Below are positions 43,281 to 53,466 of a stretch of DNA of 64,000 nucleotides, in pieces. The first letter of the stretch is position 1, and the number at the start of each line of letters is the position of its first letter. Source of the DNA: Chitinophagales bacterium (lineage in GTDB: Bacteria; Bacteroidota; Bacteroidia; Chitinophagales; Chitinophagaceae); the NCBI GenBank assembly GCA_017303835.1, contig JAFLBI010000001.1, positions 992,001 through 1,056,000 of the forward strand, in the 5' to 3' direction. A model generated the notes under the pieces. It had not been told where the DNA came from. It did not search any database and saw only the letters and a list, made by a program, of their open reading frames with translations. The translations under genes were made by a program, and so were the position numbers.

Positions 43281-44426
43281 TCACTTAATCAATTGAGCCC
43301 CATCGGCAATTCTAACCTTGATTTCATGGGGCAAGGCCCCAAACTGCTGCTTGAATCTGTCAGCTAATTGATCTAGTATAAATGGTATTTGTTGAGTCTC
43401 AGCAAGCATTAACACACATCCCCCGAATCCACCGCCCATTAACCTTGCACCGTAAACACCGGCCATTTGTCTAGCAGTATCCACAAGCAGATCCAATTCA
43501 ACACAGGAAACAGCATACTGATCCTTAAGTCCAGCATGGGTTTCGAATAAATACTTACCCAGCCTTTGCAAATCACCCGCCTCCAAGGCTTTACAAGCTT
43601 TGAATAATCTCTCTTTTTCTTCTATTACATAAAGGCAACGCTGGTACACTGTTTCGGTGATCAACTCGCTTACTTGATTGAGCATGCTACTATCTGCATC
43701 CCTGAGCGCTGCAACAGCAGGAAACTTCTGTTGGAGAACGGCAAGGCCTGATTCACACTCCTGCCTTCTTTGATTATATGCAGAACCGGCGAGACTGTGC
43801 TTTACCCCTGTATTGATGAGTAAAAATTCAGCATCCGCTAATTCTATCGGGATGTATTGATGCGTGAGGCTTCTGCAATCCAATTGCAATGCATGTCCCT
43901 GTTTACCAAACATACTTGCATACATATCCATGATGCCACAGCGAACACCTGCGTATTGATGTTCTGCTTGCTGTGCCATCAGCACAATATCCATATCGCT
44001 AACTGGGACTTGAACAAAAGCCTGCAAAGCCTTACCCATGGCTACGGATATGGCAGCAGAAGAAGACAATCCGGCGCCAAGCGGCACTTCACTATGCAGT
44101 ACAACTGTACATGCAGGAATATGTATACCACGCAGTTGGAATTGATCCATCATACCCAGGAGATAATTGCTCCAATGTCCGCGCACTTGTGGTTGAATTG
44201 CGTCCGAAGCAATTTGGATAGTTTCATTCAAATCTGCAGCATGTAAAGTATATCCAGACTTTGTCTCAGGTAATAGTAGTATCCAAGCATATTTGTCAAT
44301 AGCTGCCGGCAGTACAAAGCCATCATTGTAATCGGTATGCTCACCAATGATATTGATTCTACCAGGAGCACAGGCAACAATGGCCCCTTCTCTGTAAAGG
44401 CTTGCAATTTGTTCTGGAAGCTGCAT
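43281..44426 (-). CDS. galK: Galactokinase
   Basis: 381 residues, GHMP kinase. GRINIIGEHTDYNDGFVLPAAID is the galactose-binding N-terminal signature (in parts); VPLGAGLSSSAAISVAMG is the ATP-binding GLSSSA loop; the C-terminal LMGGGFGGCVLML loop is the third GHMP motif. Phosphorylates alpha-D-galactose in the Leloir pathway. It is downstream of the S9 peptidase gene but separated from it by a terminator; no galT/galE nearby. Confidence 0.95.
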   Translation of the reverse strand: MQLPEQIASLYREGAIVACAPGRINIIGEHTDYNDGFVLPAAIDKYAWILLLPETKSGYTLHAADLNETIQIASDAIQPQVRGHWSNYLLGMMDQFQLRGIHIPACTVVLHSEVPLGAGLSSSAAISVAMGKALQAFVQVPVSDMDIVLMAQQAEHQYAGVRCGIMDMYASMFGKQGHALQLDCRSLTHQYIPIELADAEFLLINTGVKHSLAGSAYNQRRQECESGLAVLQQKFPAVAALRDADSSMLNQVSELITETVYQRCLYVIEEKERLFKACKALEAGDLQRLGKYLFETHAGLKDQYAVSCVELDLLVDTARQMAGVYGARLMGGGFGGCVLMLAETQQIPFILDQLADRFKQQFGALPHEIKVRIADGAQLIK

Positions 44427-44436
44427 GTATGAATAT

Positions 44437-44464
44437 AAAACAAATGCCTCCTTGCGGAGGCATT
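44437..44464 (-). terminator. Terminator of the S9 peptidase gene
   Basis: Perfect 9-bp stem AATGCCTCC/GGAGGCATT with loop TTGC; the minus-strand transcript continues TTGTTTTAT. Confidence 0.82.
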
Positions 44465-44471
44465 GTTCTGT

Positions 44472-47429
44472 TTATTTTTTGGGTTGATCAATCTCTAAAC
44501 CCCAGTCAATCCCTTTCATGGTAGCAGGCACGCCTTCTGTCATCCACTTGGGTGCAGGTGCACCTTTGAGGTAATGATCGAAGAACTGACCAAGACGAAT
44601 GGATAAATCTTTTGCATTTCTTCTTTCAGACAGATTGTGTAATTCATCATTGTACTGCAACAACCAAACCGGCTTACCCAAACGCTTTAACGCAGTGAAG
44701 AATTCAATGCCTTGGTACCAGGGCACAGCATCATCTTTGTCGTTATGCGTCATCAGCAAAGGTGTTTTCACCTTATCTGCCTGGAACAATGGCGAGTTCT
44801 TGATATACAAATCAGGACGCTGCCACAAGGTAGCGCCAATACGGCTTTGTGATTTCTCATACTGGAACTGACGGCTGATACCTGTACCCCAGCGAATACC
44901 ACCATAAGCACTCGTCATGTTGGCAACTGGTGCACCGGCACCTGCAGCGGCAAACATATTGGTGCGCGTGATTAACCATGCAACCTGATAACCACCCCAG
45001 CTTTGTCCCTGAATGGCCATCTTAGTACTATCCACCCACTTCATCTTACTTAAGTAACGAGCAGCTGAAACAATGGAATTGTATGCACCACCACCGGGTT
45101 CACCATTCTTGTAGAAAATATCCGGATCAAATACCAGGTATCCATTACTCACGAAATAAGGAATATTCACGGTGGATCTGCTTGGTGCAGGCGTGCGGTA
45201 ATTGTAACGCGTGTCTGCATCCCTTTCATAGAAGTAGAAGATAACCGGATACTTCTTGGTGCTGTCAAAATTCTCAGGCTTGTACAACAAACCTTCACTC
45301 ATCTTACCATCCAGCATTTTCCATCTGTGCAATTCAACGGTTAACCAATTATAGTCTTTCTGTTGAGGATTGATATTACTTAACTGGATTGGATTCTTTG
45401 CTGCAGCATTATCGCCACTATTCACAACAGTAATGTTCGGCGATTGATTAAAAGAGCCTTTCAGGTAAGCAAGTGTATTTGCTTGTTTTGCCTTGAAAAA
45501 GCCATTCACAGAAGCAGGCTCTGTTGCAGCAGTTGCATCGAAACTTGTTCCCATGGTATACCAGCGGTATCCATTGCCTTTTTCTTTGTTGTCAAATACG
45601 GAGAACAAGACTTGCTGATCATCTTTGATCATACGTTCTTCTCTGTCGAGACGCACATACCGATAAGTAATGTTTTGCTTACGACCAAGGCCATTGGTGA
45701 TACTAACAGGTTGCTCTTTACCTGAAGGATCTACTTTCCAAACATCATACTTATCATATACATATGCATAACGATCACCAGTGTGGAAACCCATGGTGCC
45801 ATGTGGTGGCGGATCATCTGGATGATCATCTTCCTCATCAAATACAGGTACTTTAATACCCTTTGTTGCATTGATCGTAGTACCAGTAGCAAGGCTGTAA
45901 GCGAAATAATTGCGCTGCTTCCAATCGTACCACATCACATAATTGGCTTCAGGCGATAATTGTGCACCGCCACGAACTTTGTCTGCAATCTGTTTTCTGG
46001 AACCGTCTTTCAGATTCACGATAAACAATCTGCGTAAATTGCTCTGCTCCCACTGATCTTGTATGCGGTAGCCTTTATCGCCCATACCAAGCGCAATATC
46101 AGCATTGCCTTCGTTACCTGGCATCACGATATCGCAATCCTCATCAGCCAACTGCACGACCCGATCATCACCTACATGCCATACAGACAAAAAGCTTCTG
46201 CGCAAGGTCTGCTGCAGTGTTACCAACTGTTGCGGCTGCAACTCATCATCTTTATGATTCCAGATATCTAAACGTGCAGTTTCAAAATCAACGAGGTTGG
46301 TATCTTTTACCGGACGAATCGGCGCCAGCCCAAAGAACAGTTTCTTACCATCCTTGCTGAAATTATTGTTGTAATCAGGACTAACCGTTAAACCACCTAC
46401 TACACCTTTGGTTACACGATCTGCTTTGATGGCAGCTGCAGACATTCCTTGCTGATAATACCAAAGTCTGTAAAACTTTTTCAATGCCTTTGTGGCGCTA
46501 TCACGCTCAGCAACAAAAGCTACTTGCGTTGCATCTTCACTGATAGCATAATTCTTTGCATCATTGAAACCTTTCAATAAAGTATCTGCTTTCCAACTAT
46601 TGAGATCATACCACAATACCAAAGCCTTCGTAAGACTATCTCCATTTTTGCGAGATGTTTCCACCAAAAGTTTAGTACCATTCTTACTGAAATAATATTC
46701 ATTCACCAGTTTAATACGACTCTCTTTACCGGATACTGTGTTTCGTACCACCAACTCTGTACCTTCTTCAACAGGTTCTTCTGTTGGTCTTGCTGCCGAT
46801 GCCGGACGGTTGTTTCTATTCTGCAAAACAGACAATCCCTTTGTTTGCGCCTCACTCACTTTTGCACGAAGACTGTCTGCTACTTTTAACAGACTATCTG
46901 CCATGCGCGTAAGTTGTTGCAGCTGCGTTGCTGAATCCGGACGCTGGCGTTGTGCGGGCGTTTCGGGCAATGCTTTCTCCAGATGATAAGCCAACCAACC
47001 GGATGCTTTCTCAGGAGTTTTGTAAGATTTTACACGCGGCAGTTTAGTAAGTTGATCCTTACCCCAAACATAGATGCCCAAACTATCTTTCGGCATATCA
47101 TCGGGTCTGCGCTTTTTGATGCGTGCTTCTCTGGTGTCTTTGAAAAAAGGACGAATACGGAAGAATACATATTGATTGTCTTCGCTGATAGTAGCATTAT
47201 AGCCACGCGCAATTTCTTTTTTGAAACTGCCATCACTGGATTGAATTACCAGCGTGCCATCTCCTTCCTGTGGATTGATGGTATAGACTACAAATTTTCC
47301 ATCATTACTGATCATTCGTTCACCGATACTTTGCCAACCATCGTAAACGCTATGATCCAAAGGCTTTTTTTGTGCACGCACTGCAATAACCAGCAGAAAG
47401 CATGCAGCCAGAATCAGGGGTTTCTTCAT
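44472..47429 (-). CDS. S9-family (prolyl oligopeptidase-like) secreted peptidase
   Basis: 985 residues. Signal peptide MKKPLILAACFLLVIAVRAQ. A beta-propeller-like N-terminal part (about 30-640) with YVFFRIRPFF, LSPEANYVMWYDW and similar repeats, plus a Gln/Arg-rich insertion near 180-230. Alpha/beta hydrolase at the C-terminus: nucleophile S810 in GQSWGGYQ, D899 in the HNDKDDAVPW stretch, H931 in ELHNL. Likely degrades oligopeptides outside the inner membrane. Ends in its own terminator before galK. Confidence 0.9.
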   Translation of the reverse strand: MKKPLILAACFLLVIAVRAQKKPLDHSVYDGWQSIGERMISNDGKFVVYTINPQEGDGTLVIQSSDGSFKKEIARGYNATISEDNQYVFFRIRPFFKDTREARIKKRRPDDMPKDSLGIYVWGKDQLTKLPRVKSYKTPEKASGWLAYHLEKALPETPAQRQRPDSATQLQQLTRMADSLLKVADSLRAKVSEAQTKGLSVLQNRNNRPASAARPTEEPVEEGTELVVRNTVSGKESRIKLVNEYYFSKNGTKLLVETSRKNGDSLTKALVLWYDLNSWKADTLLKGFNDAKNYAISEDATQVAFVAERDSATKALKKFYRLWYYQQGMSAAAIKADRVTKGVVGGLTVSPDYNNNFSKDGKKLFFGLAPIRPVKDTNLVDFETARLDIWNHKDDELQPQQLVTLQQTLRRSFLSVWHVGDDRVVQLADEDCDIVMPGNEGNADIALGMGDKGYRIQDQWEQSNLRRLFIVNLKDGSRKQIADKVRGGAQLSPEANYVMWYDWKQRNYFAYSLATGTTINATKGIKVPVFDEEDDHPDDPPPHGTMGFHTGDRYAYVYDKYDVWKVDPSGKEQPVSITNGLGRKQNITYRYVRLDREERMIKDDQQVLFSVFDNKEKGNGYRWYTMGTSFDATAATEPASVNGFFKAKQANTLAYLKGSFNQSPNITVVNSGDNAAAKNPIQLSNINPQQKDYNWLTVELHRWKMLDGKMSEGLLYKPENFDSTKKYPVIFYFYERDADTRYNYRTPAPSRSTVNIPYFVSNGYLVFDPDIFYKNGEPGGGAYNSIVSAARYLSKMKWVDSTKMAIQGQSWGGYQVAWLITRTNMFAAAGAGAPVANMTSAYGGIRWGTGISRQFQYEKSQSRIGATLWQRPDLYIKNSPLFQADKVKTPLLMTHNDKDDAVPWYQGIEFFTALKRLGKPVWLLQYNDELHNLSERRNAKDLSIRLGQFFDHYLKGAPAPKWMTEGVPATMKGIDWGLEIDQPKK

Positions 47430-47486
47430 AAACAGTCTTTATTAAGGCACTAAATATAAATGAAGAAACAACAGGCCAGACAAGAA

Positions 47487-48137
47487 TTACAGGACCGGAG
47501 CAATATTGTGCTGCAACAAGAGCTGATCCAGATCAGGCTCTTTTTTGGCCTGATAAATCGGCTGGTGAAATTCATGCAGCTTTTGTAAGATGAAGAGCAA
47601 TTGCAGCTTCTCCTCTTCTGATAGATTGCCGGAAACGATATGGGTTACTTTGGTCATGGCATGAAAACTGCCTTCGAGGGTTTGTCGCCCCGCTGCAGTT
47701 AGTGTGAGGCGTTTACTTCTGCCGTCTGATGGATCATCCTGCTGATCCAGATAACCCTTCTCCAAGAGGCGACGAATCACTTCCATCCCCGTAGGCTTTT
47801 CCTGGATATTGCGCTCAATTAGCTCCATTTTGTTCATACTACTGTAGGGATAGAGCGTTATTAAAAAAGTAAACTCGTCGAAACTATTGATACCGGTTCC
47901 CTCCAATGCCTTTTTCACATACATACGGGCATAGCGATTCATAAACACCACCAGCTTGCTGATCATGCTTTCCAGTGTTTCGCCTGCAATAGCCCCTTCT
48001 GGAATGACAGGCGTCTGAAAATGATGCTTTGCCCCCATCAACCAGGCACCAAACGATTGAGGATCAGCACTGGTATGGCCTTCCTGCTCGTATCGCTCCA
48101 GCTCATTCATCAGATTTTTGATCAACAAATAGTTCAT
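47487..48137 (-). CDS. MarR-family transcription regulator
   Basis: 216 residues, longer than the usual 140-150 because of about 60 extra residues at the N-terminus (a start at Met10, 48110, is possible). The winged helix has NKMELIERNIQEKPTGMEVIRRLLEKGYL (in parts) and then the wing QQDDPSDGRSKRLTLTAAGRQTL, typical of MarR. Divergent from the TonB receptor gene; two palindromes lie between them, making that receptor and itself likely targets. Ligand unknown. Confidence 0.9.
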   Translation of the reverse strand: MNYLLIKNLMNELERYEQEGHTSADPQSFGAWLMGAKHHFQTPVIPEGAIAGETLESMISKLVVFMNRYARMYVKKALEGTGINSFDEFTFLITLYPYSSMNKMELIERNIQEKPTGMEVIRRLLEKGYLDQQDDPSDGRSKRLTLTAAGRQTLEGSFHAMTKVTHIVSGNLSEEEKLQLLFILQKLHEFHQPIYQAKKEPDLDQLLLQHNIAPVL

Positions 48138-48161
48138 AAACAGCGTTTATTTCCCAAATAT

Positions 48162-48175
48162 GTATAAAATTATAC
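48162..48175. promoter_or_regulatory. Palindrome P1 between marR and the TonB receptor
   Basis: GTATAA-AA-TTATAC, perfect 6-bp arms, of the length and A/T content usual for MarR operators; 25 bases upstream of the regulator start. Confidence 0.4.
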
Positions 48176-48181
48176 TTTTTT

Positions 48182-48208
48182 AGAACAATTTCATGCTAAT
48201 TTTGTTCT
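48182..48208. promoter_or_regulatory. Palindrome P2 around the -7 box of the TonB receptor gene
   Basis: AGAACAA (48182-48188) and TTGTTCT (48202-48208) form perfect arms flanking and overlapping TAATTTTG (48197-48204), a full match to the Bacteroidota -7 box 28 bases before the receptor start codon. A repressor bound here would block initiation. Confidence 0.45.
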
Positions 48209-48231
48209 CCAATTTTAAAATACAAGCAACC

Positions 48232-50673
48232 ATGAAGTTTAGGATGAGTGTATTGGTCATTTTACTGGCCATACTACAGGTAAATGCACAGAATACAGGT
48301 TCAGTTTCAGGTACCGTAACCAATAAAAACAATAGTGCGCCCCTAGGCGGTATTACGGTTAAACTAGTTTCCACCGACAAAGCAACGGTAACTGATAGTG
48401 CTGGTCGCTTCCGCATCACCGGTATTCCGGTAAAAGCCTATACCATTCAATTTTCCGGTTTGGGCTATGCCGATTTATTGAAATACAACATCATTATTAC
48501 AACAGGTAATGAGCAAACGATTCTGGCAGAGATGGAACCTGTTGCTGCTGAACTTACGAACGTAACGGTTCGATCCAGCAGAAAAACTGCCAAAGCCGCA
48601 ACACTGGAAACACCGTTAAGTGTGCAGCGTCTCACAACAGAAGAGATCAGGGCTAACCCTGGTGGTAATTTTGATATCTCTAAAGTGATTCAGAGTTTAC
48701 CTGGCGTTGGTGGTGGCGCAGCAGGTGGTGGTTTCCGTAACGATATTATCATTCGTGGTGGTGCTCCTAATGAGCATGTGTTTTACCTGGATGGTATTGA
48801 AATACCTACCATCAATCACTTTGCAACACAGGGCAGCAGCGGCGGACCGCAGGGTATTCTGAACGTAAGTTTTATTGAAGATGTGAAACTCAGCAGTTCT
48901 GCATTTGATGCAAGGTTCGACAATGCTTTGTCTTCTGTATTTGAGTTTAGACAAAAGAAAGGTAATCCCAACCAAGTTCAGGGTAATATTCGTTTAAGTG
49001 CTACAGAACTGGCTACAACCTTTGAAGGACCTTTATCCAAAGACAAGAAGCACACTTTCCTTGCTTCTGCAAGAAGAAGTTATCTGCAATTTTTGTTTCA
49101 GGCAATTGATTTACCAATTCGACCTAATTACTGGGATTTTCAATTCAAAACCACCCACCAGTTAGATAAAAAAACTACGCTTACATTCTTAGGTGTTGGT
49201 GCCATTGATGAGTTCAGTTTCGCTGCACCGAAAGAAGCCACTCCGGAAAAATTGTATGCACTCAACAGCAGTCCTTCTATTCAACAGTGGAGCTACACGT
49301 TTGGCGCCAGTTTGAGACGTGTGATCAAGAATGGCTATTGGAATCTTGCTTTGAGCAGAAATGATTTCAACAATACTTTAGAGCGTTATGAAGACAACCT
49401 GAGTCCCGTAAAAGGTGACCAAACCCTGAACATCAATTCAGGTGAAACAGAAAACAAACTCCGCTTTGATGTGAATCAAAACATCAATGGCTGGAAAATT
49501 GCTTATGGTGTTGCCGCTCAGGCAGTAAGCTTCAGCAACAACACTTTTCAAGTGATTCGCCCGGAAGTACGCGACAACAATAACGTAGTTGTACAACCTG
49601 CCGTAACGGTGAATTTCAATACCAATATCAATTTCATGAAAGCAGGTTTGTTTGCACAAATAGGCAAACGTTTTATGGATAACCGCTTAGGCATTAGTGC
49701 AGGTATTCGTGCAGACGGAAATTCTTTCACCAATGAGGGCTGGAATCTGCTCCAGACTTTTAGTCCGCGCATCAGCGCTTCTTATGTATTAGCTGATCGC
49801 TGGAACTTGAATGCGTCTGTGGGTACGTATTATAAACTACCCCCCTATACTATTCTGGGTTATCAGGAGAACAATGTATTCCTGAATAAGAACAGTGATT
49901 ATACCAAGAGCACACACTACGTGTTAGGTATTGAACATTTAAAAAGCGATGCCACTCGTTTTACACTGGAAGGTTTCTACAAAGCCTATAGCAATGTACC
50001 CATCAGTGTACGAGACGGCATCAGCTTAGCCAATATGGGCAGTGATTTCAGCGTGTTGGGTAATGAACCTGTACGCACCAATGGAACTGGTCGCGCTTTT
50101 GGTTTTGAATTTTTCGCACAGCAAAAACTCACCAACCGTTTCTTTGGTGTATTTAGTTATACCTTTTTCAAAAGCGAATACACTGGTGCTGATGGCAAGT
50201 ATGTACCTAGCGCCTGGGACAATCGCCATCTCCTGAGTGTAACCTGGGGTTATAAATTCAAACGCAACTGGGAATTGGGCTTAAAATTCCGTTACCAAGG
50301 TGGTGCACCTTATACACCATTTGATGATATTGCAAGCAGACAAAACTTCCTTGTACTGAATCAGGGTATTCTGGATTATACCAGACTCAATCAAAACAGA
50401 CTCACTACATTCCACTCCAGCGATGTGCGTATTGATAAGAAATGGAACTTCCGCAAGTTTACCTTTGATCTGTTCCTGGATGTAACCAACTGGTATATTG
50501 CCAGAGCAGCTAACTATCCACAGTATACGTTTAGAAGAAATGCGAGCAATACAGCTTTCTTGACAACAGACGGACAGCCTATCAGGCCCAATGGCAGCAA
50601 TGGTATTCCTACCTTGTTAGCAAATGATGAAGCACAGGTAACGCCTACCATAGGTTTTATCGTAGAGTTCTAA
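48232..50673 (+). CDS. TonB-dependent receptor with carboxypeptidase-regulatory domain
   Basis: 813 residues from ATG at 48232, giving a signal peptide (MKFRMSVLVILLAILQVNAQ). Residues about 22-110 form the CarboxypepD_reg-like beta domain (GSVSGTVTNKNNSAPLGGI); the plug follows (IQSLPGVGGGAAGGGFRNDI, IIRGGAPNEHVFYLDGIEIP); then a 22-strand barrel ending in TIGFIVEF. Energised uptake of a siderophore, vitamin or oligomer across the outer membrane; no SusD partner is present, so not a classical Sus pair. Probably controlled by the divergent MarR protein. Terminator downstream. Confidence 0.92.
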   Translation: MKFRMSVLVILLAILQVNAQNTGSVSGTVTNKNNSAPLGGITVKLVSTDKATVTDSAGRFRITGIPVKAYTIQFSGLGYADLLKYNIIITTGNEQTILAEMEPVAAELTNVTVRSSRKTAKAATLETPLSVQRLTTEEIRANPGGNFDISKVIQSLPGVGGGAAGGGFRNDIIIRGGAPNEHVFYLDGIEIPTINHFATQGSSGGPQGILNVSFIEDVKLSSSAFDARFDNALSSVFEFRQKKGNPNQVQGNIRLSATELATTFEGPLSKDKKHTFLASARRSYLQFLFQAIDLPIRPNYWDFQFKTTHQLDKKTTLTFLGVGAIDEFSFAAPKEATPEKLYALNSSPSIQQWSYTFGASLRRVIKNGYWNLALSRNDFNNTLERYEDNLSPVKGDQTLNINSGETENKLRFDVNQNINGWKIAYGVAAQAVSFSNNTFQVIRPEVRDNNNVVVQPAVTVNFNTNINFMKAGLFAQIGKRFMDNRLGISAGIRADGNSFTNEGWNLLQTFSPRISASYVLADRWNLNASVGTYYKLPPYTILGYQENNVFLNKNSDYTKSTHYVLGIEHLKSDATRFTLEGFYKAYSNVPISVRDGISLANMGSDFSVLGNEPVRTNGTGRAFGFEFFAQQKLTNRFFGVFSYTFFKSEYTGADGKYVPSAWDNRHLLSVTWGYKFKRNWELGLKFRYQGGAPYTPFDDIASRQNFLVLNQGILDYTRLNQNRLTTFHSSDVRIDKKWNFRKFTFDLFLDVTNWYIARAANYPQYTFRRNASNTAFLTTDGQPIRPNGSNGIPTLLANDEAQVTPTIGFIVEF

Positions 50674-50696
50674 CAACAATAAAAAAAAGATAATGG

Positions 50697-50726
50697 AGTC
50701 GCAGTTTTTACTGCGACTTCTTTTTT
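50697..50726 (+). terminator. Terminator of the TonB receptor gene
   Basis: Perfect 9-bp stem AGTCGCAGT/ACTGCGACT with loop TTTT, then TCTTTTTT. It overlaps the 3' end of the convergent EamA gene. Confidence 0.85.
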
Positions 50727-51580
50727 GCTACTCGCCAAGTCTGATAAGCTACTACTGTTAAGATCATGGCAAAGCCGATGTAGAAACTGCTATGCAACAA
50801 TTTGTTTTCCTGATATACCAGAAAAGCCAATACAATACCATAGACAGGTTCTAAGTTGTAGCTGATATTAACGGTAAAAGCAGAAATTTTTTGCAAGGCC
50901 TGCGCAGATAAACGAAATGCCCATACAGAGCATATCCAAGCAAGAAATAGCAACCAGAAAAAATCTGTCCAGGTTGGTATAATATGATCTGCAGGAAACT
51001 GCATAGTATACCAAGGCATGAGCAAGGATAGTGTGAGCCATCCCCCACTAAGTTTATATGTTATCAGGGTTTCCGGATTTACTTTCGCCAACACCATTCT
51101 ATCCATCACCGGAAAAATGGCTGCTAGAAACGCAGAGATCAAACCGATGATAATACCTGTCTTGTATCGAGGATCAAAGTGAAAGATGAGGTAGATAGCA
51201 ACTATACAAACAAGTCCAAGCAACAACTCCATTGGTTGAATACGCTTTCTGAAAAACAGCGGCTCAATCAACGCAGTGAAAAATCCAATTGCAGAGAAGC
51301 AAACCAATGCAATGGATACATTGGCATATTTGATTGAACCATAAAAAGTAACCCAGTGCAATGCTGCTAAAAATCCAATTCCGGTGATTTGCCAGCGTTG
51401 TTTAGCGGAGATGCGCTGCAATTTGCGGGTGAAATGAAATAGTATCCACATGGTGATGGAACTGATCAGCAGCCTGTACCAAACCAGCCAGCCTTCGTTT
51501 AAGGTAATGAGTCGGCCCAAAATTCCGGTGAATCCTGCCAGAAAAACGGCCAAATGTAATTTTAGGAAAGCGGCTTTCAT
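50708..51580 (-). CDS. EamA/DMT-superfamily transporter
   Basis: 290 residues with ten hydrophobic helices in two five-helix EamA repeats (first from LHLAVFLAGFTGILGRL, second from GIIIGLISAFLAAIFPVM). Members export metabolites or amino acids; substrate cannot be told. Basic C-terminus RVAKKKSQ. Stands alone; 38 bases separate it from the upstream glycosyltransferase gene, so they may be co-transcribed. Confidence 0.88.
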   Translation of the reverse strand: MKAAFLKLHLAVFLAGFTGILGRLITLNEGWLVWYRLLISSITMWILFHFTRKLQRISAKQRWQITGIGFLAALHWVTFYGSIKYANVSIALVCFSAIGFFTALIEPLFFRKRIQPMELLLGLVCIVAIYLIFHFDPRYKTGIIIGLISAFLAAIFPVMDRMVLAKVNPETLITYKLSGGWLTLSLLMPWYTMQFPADHIIPTWTDFFWLLFLAWICSVWAFRLSAQALQKISAFTVNISYNLEPVYGIVLAFLVYQENKLLHSSFYIGFAMILTVVAYQTWRVAKKKSQ

Positions 51581-51618
51581 AGAGGTGAAAGTAAGGCATC
51601 ACCTTGAAAAAGCACGTG

Positions 51619-52371
51619 CTAAAAAGTAGCAGATTTAGTTACTTGATGACGATAGTTCTTGAACAGGCTGCGCCATTGAATTTTCAATACACCCAACACA
51701 CCCTCTTTCAGAATACCTGCACTCATTTTGCTGGTACCTTCTTTTCTATCTACAAAAGTGATGGGTACTTCCTGAATACGGAAGCCCAGTTTCCATGCAG
51801 CAAACTTCATTTCAATCTGGAAAGCATAGCCAACAAATCGGATGGCATCAAAATTAATGGTCTGTAAGACCTTATTGCTGTAGCACACAAAGCCAGCAGT
51901 AGGATCATTCACCGGCATCCAGGTAATCAACTTAGTGTAGAGTGCTCCACCACGTGAATAAATTTGTCGGTCCAAAGGCCAATTCTCAGTTTTACCACCG
52001 GGCACATAACGGCTACCAACAGAAAGATCAGCCCCATCCTGCTTACAAGCGAGATAAAGTCTTTCCAAATCTTTTGGGTTATGCGAGAAATCAGCATCCA
52101 TTTCAAATACATACTGATATCCTCTTTGCAGGGCCCAACGAAAACCGTGGATATAGGCTGTGCCCAAACCGGCTTTACCTTTTCGTTCTTCCAAAAAAAG
52201 TTGATTAGGGAAACGCTGCATTAAGTCCTTCACAATGGCGGCAGTACCATCTGGCGAACCATCATCAATTACTAAAACATGATACCCTTGTTGCAAATCA
52301 AATACAGCAGCCAGTATGGCGGCGATATTTTCTCGCTCATTGTATGTGGGTATAATGACTAATTTTTCCAA
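51619..52371 (-). CDS. Polyprenol-phosphate mannosyltransferase-like GT2 enzyme
   Basis: 250 residues starting with TTG at 52371: the product start MEKLVIIPTYNERENI fits the family and no ATG or GTG lies upstream in frame before a stop. GT-A fold with VLVIDDGSPDGT, FEMDADFSHNP (DxD metal site) and VDRKEGTSKMS, as in dolichol-phosphate mannose synthase. No C-terminal membrane helices, so a soluble or peripheral type. It would load a sugar onto a polyprenol phosphate for glycan or protein glycosylation. Confidence 0.88.
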   Translation of the reverse strand: MEKLVIIPTYNERENIAAILAAVFDLQQGYHVLVIDDGSPDGTAAIVKDLMQRFPNQLFLEERKGKAGLGTAYIHGFRWALQRGYQYVFEMDADFSHNPKDLERLYLACKQDGADLSVGSRYVPGGKTENWPLDRQIYSRGGALYTKLITWMPVNDPTAGFVCYSNKVLQTINFDAIRFVGYAFQIEMKFAAWKLGFRIQEVPITFVDRKEGTSKMSAGILKEGVLGVLKIQWRSLFKNYRHQVTKSATF

Positions 52372-52458
52372 TACGGGGGGCTTGCTCGGTACAGGATAAA
52401 AATAGTTAATGTATTGCTGGTTTCACCAATAAGATTTATAACCGACGTTGCGAAAAGG

Positions 52459-53232
52459 TTAAACCTTTTTAGCCAGCATGGTTCGGTTGAAAATCTCAGA
52501 CAATTTCTGCTTGGTATGCATAGGGAAATCGCCCTTCATCATCCAATCGTAATACTGTGGCTCTTCTCTAAGCACCTGGGCTACTGGCTTGCCTTTGTGT
52601 TTACCAAAATTGAAGACCTCCACACCATTCTCGCGGATGAAACGACGAGCAAAATCAACCAGGTCTTCTTCGCCGGTTGCTTTCACGATACTTTCAATGG
52701 TGGTACCCAGTTGCGGATAACGCTCAATCTGTGCCTCCAGCACTTCCCAGGTTGCAGACGCATCAACTTCAGCGCTGTGCGCACCTTCCAATGTTTTCTG
52801 GCAATAGAATTTATACGCAGCACCTAAAGTACGCTGTTCCATCATATGGAAAATGCGTTGTACATCCACGAGACGCTTACCATCGATGGTGATTTCCATA
52901 CCAATTCGTAGGAATTCTTCCACCAGCATAGGTACATCAAAACGATTGCTGTTATAGCCGGCCAGATCACAATTATCGATAAACTGCTTGATCTCGTTGG
53001 CAGCCTGCTTGAATGTAGGCGCATCCTTGACCATTTCATCGGTAATCCCATGCACATCGCTGGCACCCTTTGGAATGGGCATCTGCGGATTGATGAGTTT
53101 ACGCTTTACCTGGCGGGTACCGTCTGGTAAAATTTTAATGATAGCAATCTCTACAATGCGGTCAGAACCAATATTAATACCGGTAGTTTCCAGATCAATT
53201 ACGGCAATGGGACGGGTTAGCTGGAGCTTCAT
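52459..53232 (-). CDS. DnaQ-like 3'-5' exonuclease
   Basis: 257 residues. DEDDh exonuclease: AVIDLETTGIN gives D and E, GYNSNRFDVPMLVEE gives the second Asp, and HSAEVDASATW gives His and Asp. C-terminal domain with VFNFGKHKGKPVAQVL, found in Bacteroidota epsilon-like exonucleases. Probably proofreading or DNA/RNA trimming; not attached to a polymerase gene here. Confidence 0.9.
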   Translation of the reverse strand: MKLQLTRPIAVIDLETTGINIGSDRIVEIAIIKILPDGTRQVKRKLINPQMPIPKGASDVHGITDEMVKDAPTFKQAANEIKQFIDNCDLAGYNSNRFDVPMLVEEFLRIGMEITIDGKRLVDVQRIFHMMEQRTLGAAYKFYCQKTLEGAHSAEVDASATWEVLEAQIERYPQLGTTIESIVKATGEEDLVDFARRFIRENGVEVFNFGKHKGKPVAQVLREEPQYYDWMMKGDFPMHTKQKLSEIFNRTMLAKKV

Positions 53233-53466
53233 TAGAACTTAGGGTAAGGTGTTGAACCTGATGATAATTAGGGTTATAATGGTCAAAGGTAATCAATTGA
53301 AGGGCTTAAAATCTGTTCAAAGCACACTTTTCGATCATATTCCTGCGTTATTGCAGAGCAAAGCCTGTAATTTCACAATTCCGGAAACCTTAACAGTTCC
53401 GGTAAGTGCAGGGAGCAGCAGAACAAAAAGCAGCTGTATCTTTGCCAACAAACCTAAATACTGGTC

